Below, in pieces: positions 7,584-11,950 of a DNA stretch of 11,950 nucleotides (positions are counted from its first letter, which is position 1; every line of letters starts with the position of its first letter). The notes below the pieces were generated by a model, which was given only the letters and a program-made list of their open reading frames with translations, did not search any database and was not told the origin of the DNA. The stretch is from assembly GCA_012728465.1 (NCBI GenBank), contig JAAYFB010000367.1, positions 1-11,950 on the forward strand. The letters are read 5' to 3'. This DNA is from Proteiniphilum sp. GTDB lineage: Bacteria > Bacteroidota > Bacteroidia > Bacteroidales > Dysgonomonadaceae. The translations under genes were made by a program, and so were the position numbers.

Positions 7584-9233
7584 ATGAATAAAATGATAAG
7601 AACATTTATTATTACATTGACTCTATTACTTACTGTTTCTTTAGCACATCCTTGCACCAATTTTCTTATTGGAAAGAAAGCTACGACGGATGGCTCCACA
7701 CTCATCTCCTACTCGGCCGACTCATACAATCTGTATGGCGAACTATACCACTGGCCCGCAGCCACACATCAGCCTGGCACGATGTTGAAAATTTATGAAT
7801 GGGATTCGGGCAAGTACCTTGGTGAAATTCCTCAAGCTACGCAAACATACAATGTGATTGGCAACATGAATGAACACCAACTAGCCATTGGTGAAACCAC
7901 CTTTGGCGGGCGACCTGAACTGCAAGACACAAATGGCATTATGGACTATGGAAGCCTAATTTACACAACACTTCAAAGAGCCAAAAATGCTCGTGAAGCA
8001 ATACATACAATGACTAGCTTAGTAGCAGAGCATGGATACTACAGTAGTGGTGAATCATTCTCTATTGCCGACCCTAATGAAGTGTGGGTAATGGAAATGA
8101 TAGGAAAAGGGGTAGGAAATAAAGGTGCTGTGTGGGTAGCAGTACGTATCCCTGACGATTGTGTGTCGGCTCATGCCAATCAAGCAAGAATACAACAATT
8201 TCCACTTAACGACCCAGATAATTGCATATATTCACCTGACGTAATATCCTTTGCAAAAGAAAAAGGCTACTACAAAGGAAAAGATAAAGACTTTAGTTTT
8301 GCTCAAGCATATGCACCACTCGACTTTGGAGCACTTCGCTTTTGCGAAGCACGCGTGTGGTCGTTTTTCAATCGTGTAAATAGTAACATGGGACAATATG
8401 TAACATATGCACAAGGCAAAACCACAGAACCCATGCCTCTATATATTAAACCCGACAAAAAGCTGAGCACAAGAGATATACAACACCTCATGCGCGACCA
8501 CTATGAGGACACAGAACTAGATTGGAGATATGACCTTGGTGCTGGACCATTTAATTCACCATACCGCTGGTCGCCACTTACTTATGAAGTAGATTCTGTA
8601 GCTTACTGCAACGAACGCCCAATAGCCACACAACAAACAGCTTTCTCGTTTGTAGCTCAAATGCGCTCTTGGCTCCCCAATGCCGTGGGAGGTATATTAT
8701 GGTTTGGAATTGATGACGCAGCACATACTGTTTACTACCCATTTTATTGCGGACACACACAAGTGCCACACGAAATGGAAGTAGGCAATGGTGACTTACT
8801 TACATACTCGGAAACTTCTGCATTTTGGACACATAACATAGTCTCTAATATGGTTTACAACAGATATAGCGATAAAGTAAAAGACGTGATAAAGGTTCAA
8901 AAAGAAATTGAGGACAGTATCGAGGTTGCAATACCTGAGGTTGAAGAATTTGCACTTGATATTTTTAAAGCCTCCGAAGAGGATGCAATAAAATATCTAA
9001 CCAATGTTACAAACAAATTAGTGGAAGTGGGAATGAAGGAATGGAAAAAACTTGGACAATATCTACTAGTGAAATATGTAGATGGCGTAGTGAAACCCGA
9101 AGAAAATGGACAGTTTAAGCGAAATGATCACGGACAACCTGCTTCCCCAATCAGAACAGGTTACTCTAACGAGTTTTACAAAAAAGTGATCGAACAAACG
9201 GGCGACAAATACAAAGTATTACCTGTTGAATAA
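7584..9233 (+). CDS. Secreted C69-family dipeptidase (Ntn hydrolase)
   Basis: A 549-residue peptidase of family C69, which hydrolyses dipeptides with an N-terminal nucleophilic cysteine. The first 20 residues are a signal-like hydrophobic segment (MNKMIRTFIITLTLLLTVSL), followed by AHPC; C24 opens the family's conserved CTNFLIGKKATTDGSTLIS motif and is the expected nucleophile after processing. The sequence before C24 (AHPC) is a poor lipobox because of the Pro, so it is probably not a lipoprotein. The protein should act in the periplasm or outside the cell in peptide nutrition. Length is normal for the Bacteroidetes members. A second ATG at 7593 (residue 4) is possible. The gene stands alone, with promoter-like sequence upstream and a 151-bp gap behind it. 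Its early part is richer in GC than the flanking genes. The exact substrate cannot be read from the sequence. Confidence 0.9.
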   Translation: MNKMIRTFIITLTLLLTVSLAHPCTNFLIGKKATTDGSTLISYSADSYNLYGELYHWPAATHQPGTMLKIYEWDSGKYLGEIPQATQTYNVIGNMNEHQLAIGETTFGGRPELQDTNGIMDYGSLIYTTLQRAKNAREAIHTMTSLVAEHGYYSSGESFSIADPNEVWVMEMIGKGVGNKGAVWVAVRIPDDCVSAHANQARIQQFPLNDPDNCIYSPDVISFAKEKGYYKGKDKDFSFAQAYAPLDFGALRFCEARVWSFFNRVNSNMGQYVTYAQGKTTEPMPLYIKPDKKLSTRDIQHLMRDHYEDTELDWRYDLGAGPFNSPYRWSPLTYEVDSVAYCNERPIATQQTAFSFVAQMRSWLPNAVGGILWFGIDDAAHTVYYPFYCGHTQVPHEMEVGNGDLLTYSETSAFWTHNIVSNMVYNRYSDKVKDVIKVQKEIEDSIEVAIPEVEEFALDIFKASEEDAIKYLTNVTNKLVEVGMKEWKKLGQYLLVKYVDGVVKPEENGQFKRNDHGQPASPIRTGYSNEFYKKVIEQTGDKYKVLPVE

Positions 9234-9253
9234 TTAATGATAGATTTTTGTTG

Positions 9254-9261
9254 TATTTTTG
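9254..9261 (+). promoter_or_regulatory. Possible promoter of the phosphohexomutase-mgsA operon
   Basis: TATTTTTG matches the Bacteroidetes -7 box TAnnTTTG, but no TTG lies at the usual -33 distance (the nearest is 25 bp upstream), and it starts only 20 bp after the dipeptidase stop. A leader of about 115 nt would result. The rest of the gap (9234-9384) shows no recognised riboswitch or strong terminator. Confidence 0.35.
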
Positions 9262-9384
9262 AGTCCATTTTATAACAAAATAGCACCAAAGCATTAAAAA
9301 ATAAACGTAAAACATTATAATACAAATGATTGTTGTTTTAATGCCAGATGCTTAGTAGTAAAAATAACAAAACATATATATCTT

Positions 9385-11136
9385 ATGGATAACGAAACAT
9401 TGCTAAATCAAGTAACTAACAAAGCCAAAGCATGGCTAGAAGGAAGTTACAACGAAGAGACTAAAAATGAAGTTAGAGCTATGCTCAACAACGAAGACAA
9501 AAGTCAACTTATTGATGCCTTCTACAAAGACTTAGAGTTTGGCACAGGTGGACTTAGAGGCATAATGGGTGCTGGAAGCAATAGAATGAATATTTATACT
9601 GTTGGTGCGGCTACTCAGGGATTATCTAACTATCTATTAGAAGAGTTTGCAGATCTTGAACAAATAAAAGTAGTAATTGGTCACGACTGTCGTAATAATA
9701 GCAGAATGTTTGCTAACATATCAGCTGATATATTTTCAGCCAATGGCATAAAAGTATATCTTTTTGAAGACCTGCGTCCTACTCCTGAAGTATCTTATGC
9801 CATTCGCAAACTTGGTTGTCAAAGTGGTATTATGATTACTGCATCTCACAATCCCAAGGAGTACAACGGTTACAAAGCATATTGGGACGATGGTGCACAA
9901 GTATTGGGACCACACGATAAAAATATTATTGCTGAAGTAAATAGAGTTTCTTCAATAGATGATATCAAATTTGAAGGGAATAAGGATTTAATCGAAATAA
10001 TTGGTAGCGATCTAGACAAGGCTTTTATCAAAGAAGTGGAAAGTTTTGTTTTAGCTCCCGAATCTATCGCAAATCAACATGATCTTAAGATTGTTTATAC
10101 CCCAATTCATGGCACGGGTATTAAGATTATACCTGATACATTACGTAAAATAGGTTTTACTAATATAATAGACGTACCAGAGCAAAACGTGATTAGTGGA
10201 AATTTTCCAACTGTAGTATCGCCCAATCCAGAAGAACCTGCAGCACTAGACTTAGCCATCAAAAAGGCAATCGAAACAGATGCAGACATAGTATTGGCTA
10301 CTGACCCTGATGCTGATAGAATTGGAGCTGCTATTCGTGACGATAATGGAGAATTTTTCCTTCTTAATGGTAATCAAATAATGCTTGTGCTTACTTACTA
10401 CTTGATTACACAACGAAAGGCTAAAGGATTACTAACAGGAAAAGAATATGTTGTAAAAACTATTGTTACCACAGAGCTAATCAAGGACATTGCCGACAAA
10501 AATGGTGTAGAAATGTTTGACTGCTACACTGGATTTAAATGGATTGCACAGATTATTCGTAATAATGAAGGCAAAAAGAAATACATTGGAGGAGGTGAAG
10601 AGAGCTTTGGATTCTTAGCTTCCGACTTTGTTAGAGATAAAGACTCTGTATCGGCTTGCACCCTATTTGCAGAAATAGCTGCTTGGGCTAAAGATAATGG
10701 CAAAACAGTTTATCAAGTTCTGCAAGACATTTATATTGAATATGGATTCTCGAAAGAAGTTAATATCTCACTTGTACGCAAAGGAAAAGATGGTGCTGAT
10801 GAAATTGAAGCTATGATGAAAAATTTCAGAACTAACCCTGTAAAAGAACTAGCTGGTTCACCAGTTGTTCTATCAAAGGACTTTGCAAAACTTGAGAGCT
10901 ACGATTTCAACACAAATGAAGTGGTAACTCTAGAGATGCCTACAACATCTAACGTATTACAATACTTTACCGAAGATGGCACTAAAGTATCTATACGTCC
11001 TTCGGGAACAGAGCCAAAAATTAAGTTCTACATCGAAGTAAGAGGCTCTAAAGTGTCGTCGGCAGAAGAAATTGCAAAGAACGAAGCAGAGGTGGATGTA
11101 AAAGTAAGTGCAATAAAAAAATATTTTGGACTATAA
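9385..11136 (+). CDS. Phospho-sugar mutase (phosphoglucomutase/phosphomannomutase family)
   Basis: A 583-residue cytoplasmic alpha-D-phosphohexomutase that moves a phosphate between C1 and C6 of a hexose, most likely glucose 1-phosphate and glucose 6-phosphate. All four family sites are present in order: the active-site serine S154 in TASHNPKEYNGYK; the metal-binding loop TDPDADR with D307, D309 and D311; the sugar-binding loop GGGEESFG (402-409); and the phosphate-binding loop RPSGTEPKIK (538-547). FGTGGLRG (52-59) is the usual N-terminal arginine motif. The length fits the long bacterial class (about 580 residues, as in B. subtilis PgcA), rather than the roughly 450-residue AlgC/GlmM types. 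Glucose versus mannose preference cannot be settled by these motifs. mgsA follows after 6 bp, so they are probably co-transcribed. Confidence 0.93.
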   Translation: MDNETLLNQVTNKAKAWLEGSYNEETKNEVRAMLNNEDKSQLIDAFYKDLEFGTGGLRGIMGAGSNRMNIYTVGAATQGLSNYLLEEFADLEQIKVVIGHDCRNNSRMFANISADIFSANGIKVYLFEDLRPTPEVSYAIRKLGCQSGIMITASHNPKEYNGYKAYWDDGAQVLGPHDKNIIAEVNRVSSIDDIKFEGNKDLIEIIGSDLDKAFIKEVESFVLAPESIANQHDLKIVYTPIHGTGIKIIPDTLRKIGFTNIIDVPEQNVISGNFPTVVSPNPEEPAALDLAIKKAIETDADIVLATDPDADRIGAAIRDDNGEFFLLNGNQIMLVLTYYLITQRKAKGLLTGKEYVVKTIVTTELIKDIADKNGVEMFDCYTGFKWIAQIIRNNEGKKKYIGGGEESFGFLASDFVRDKDSVSACTLFAEIAAWAKDNGKTVYQVLQDIYIEYGFSKEVNISLVRKGKDGADEIEAMMKNFRTNPVKELAGSPVVLSKDFAKLESYDFNTNEVVTLEMPTTSNVLQYFTEDGTKVSIRPSGTEPKIKFYIEVRGSKVSSAEEIAKNEAEVDVKVSAIKKYFGL

Positions 11137-11142
11137 TAGATT

Positions 11143-11601
11143 ATGTATTCAATGAATAAAAAACTAACAATTGCTCTCGTGGCTCACGATCACAGAAAGG
11201 TCGATATGGTAGATTGGGTTATTTATAACTCCGACTTTCTAGCTGAACACCACCTTGTTTGCACAGGCACAACTGGTGGATTGGTCCGTGCAGCTCTTCA
11301 AGAAGAAGGAGTCAATCCCGACATCACATGCATGAACTCGGGACCTATGGGTGGAGATGCAGAAATTGCAGCAATGGTGGTTCGTAAAGAGATTGACCTT
11401 GCCGTGTTCTTAATTGACGACCTCAACCCTCAACCACACGAGGCCGACATTATGATGCTTTTGCGACAATGCAGAGTGCACAATGTGCCAATTGCATGCA
11501 ATAGATATAGTGCTGATTTGATGATCACTAGCAACTTGTGGTATAATGAGGAATATACTCCAATGAAACCTCTTTACTCAAAGTTTGATAGAGAGGAATA
11601 A
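11143..11601 (+). CDS. mgsA: Methylglyoxal synthase
   Basis: This enzyme converts dihydroxyacetone phosphate to methylglyoxal and phosphate, an overflow bypass of lower glycolysis that frees phosphate when sugar phosphates accumulate. The 152-residue protein contains the expected sites: H15 and D16 in LVAHDH, the phosphate-binding TGTTG (41-45), catalytic D72 in SGPMGGD, D92 in LIDDLNPQ, and H99 and D102 in PHEADI. E. coli MgsA is also 152 residues and is colinear at these positions. Two starts are possible: the ATG at 11143 or the ATG at 11152 (MNKKLTIALVAHD). The second matches the shorter B. subtilis form, and neither has a clear ribosome-binding site. It is the second gene of a pair with the phosphohexomutase and ends 30 bp before a strong terminator. 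Confidence 0.95.
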   Translation: MYSMNKKLTIALVAHDHRKVDMVDWVIYNSDFLAEHHLVCTGTTGGLVRAALQEEGVNPDITCMNSGPMGGDAEIAAMVVRKEIDLAVFLIDDLNPQPHEADIMMLLRQCRVHNVPIACNRYSADLMITSNLWYNEEYTPMKPLYSKFDREE

Positions 11602-11631
11602 TAGAAGACATCAGGTAATATATACTTAAAG

Positions 11632-11666
11632 AGCACTTAAGGAGAAATTCCTTTGGTGCTTTTTTT
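11632..11666 (+). terminator. Intrinsic terminator after mgsA
   Basis: A 12-bp stem (11632-11643 with 11649-11660) encloses the 5-nt loop GAAAT. It has one T-T mismatch and one G-U pair, and is followed directly by a T run (11660-11666). It starts 30 bp after the mgsA stop and should end the phosphohexomutase-mgsA transcript. Confidence 0.9.
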
Positions 11667-11812
11667 GTGTGTATTACAATCGAGAATATTGATAATACAG
11701 AAATAAGCAGTGTTCATGTTTTAATAACCCTAGTATCTATATCTAATTTAACATTCAAACCCCTACCCTCAATAACACTGTTAACCAAATTAACAACAGC
11801 AAAAACAGCCAT

Positions 11813-11826
11813 GTTAAAATTTTAAC
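11813..11826. repeat. 14-bp perfect palindrome GTTAAAATTTTAAC
   Basis: The two arms GTTAAAA and TTTTAAC meet without a spacer. It is flanked by further TTAAC/GTTAA copies, so it may be the strongest site in a cluster of binding motifs. With only A/T in the core, chance is a real alternative in AT-rich DNA. Confidence 0.5.
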
Positions 11827-11912
11827 CAAAAATAGAGCCCAAAAAGAATCAACTACCACATAATCAACAACAAACCATTTTACCAATTGTAAAGCTTACC
11901 TAAACTTACAGC

Positions 11913-11930
11913 AATCCCAACGTTGGGATT
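11913..11930. repeat. 18-bp perfect palindrome AATCCCAACGTTGGGATT
   Basis: Nine-base arms AATCCCAAC and GTTGGGATT join without a spacer. The GC-containing arms make it less likely to arise by chance than the nearby AT palindrome. No T run follows directly on either strand, so it is not a typical terminator. It could be an operator for a dimeric regulator or one copy of a dispersed palindromic repeat. Confidence 0.7.
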
Positions 11931-11950
11931 AGTACTTTCAAAAAAAATCA

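Larger units (their letters stand above)
11667..11950. other. Gene-free tail with strong C-over-G skew and repeated TTAAC/GTTAA motifs
   Basis: No convincing gene is visible on either strand. From 11751 to 11910 I count 42 C and only 9 G on the plus strand, unlike the flanking genes. The motif TTAAC or its complement GTTAA occurs at 11748-11752, 11780-11785 (as GTTAAC), 11790-11794, 11813-11817 and 11822-11826. Two perfect palindromes are listed separately. The stretch may be the upstream regulatory region of a gene to the right of the window, or an untranslated RNA read leftwards, where it would be G/T-rich; neither can be shown here. Confidence 0.5.

Noticed and set aside
9282..9291. AGCACCAAAG, the complement of the terminator arm at 11651-11660
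   Set aside because: A single 10-base match with no partner arm and no extension; probably chance rather than a repeat family or a pairing site.
9291..9344. Inverted repeat GCATTAAAA / TTTTAATGC in the dipeptidase-phosphohexomutase gap
   Set aside because: The 36-nt loop is long, the arms are AT-rich and no T run follows, so it is neither a convincing terminator nor a riboswitch.

Overview
The window looks like chromosomal core DNA from an AT-rich member of the Bacteroidetes, most likely the order Bacteroidales. The evidence is: several upstream regions carry the Bacteroidetes -7 box (TAnnTTTG) and lack clear Shine-Dalgarno sequences; dnaN lies next to a DnaQ-like exonuclease instead of dnaA; and the DivIC-type protein, the C69 dipeptidase, the long phosphohexomutase and the methylglyoxal synthase all have familiar Bacteroidales forms. 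I see no insertion sequence, prophage, CRISPR array, tRNA or rRNA.

The left part (1-7437) is transcribed leftwards. In transcription order it holds a DivIC/FtsB-like division protein, a small four-helix membrane protein of unknown function, a response regulator of the NtrC family, a large hybrid histidine kinase, the tyrosine recombinase XerD, the sliding clamp DnaN (with its own apparent promoter) and a DEDDh 3'-5' exonuclease cut by the left edge. Gaps are short, and the kinase stop overlaps the xerD start (ATGA), so the first five genes are probably one operon. It would join septum formation, a four-step His-Asp-His-Asp phosphorelay and chromosome dimer resolution; dnaN and the exonuclease form a replication/repair pair behind it.

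The right part (7584-11601) is transcribed rightwards, divergent from the division operon. A secreted C69 dipeptidase has its own promoter. Behind a 151-bp gap come a phosphoglucomutase-type phosphohexomutase and methylglyoxal synthase (mgsA), 6 bp apart, ending at a clear intrinsic terminator. The last 284 bp hold no convincing gene, but carry a strongly strand-skewed stretch with repeated TTAAC/GTTAA motifs, a 14-bp palindrome and a perfect 18-bp palindrome.

The most notable observation is the response regulator. Its receiver and Fis-type DNA-binding domains look intact, but the central AAA+ domain keeps only the P-loop. It has lost the GAFTGA sigma-54 loop, the Walker B Asp-Glu, the arginine fingers and the sensor II arginine. 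It is therefore probably not a sigma-54 activator, although a homology search would label it one.
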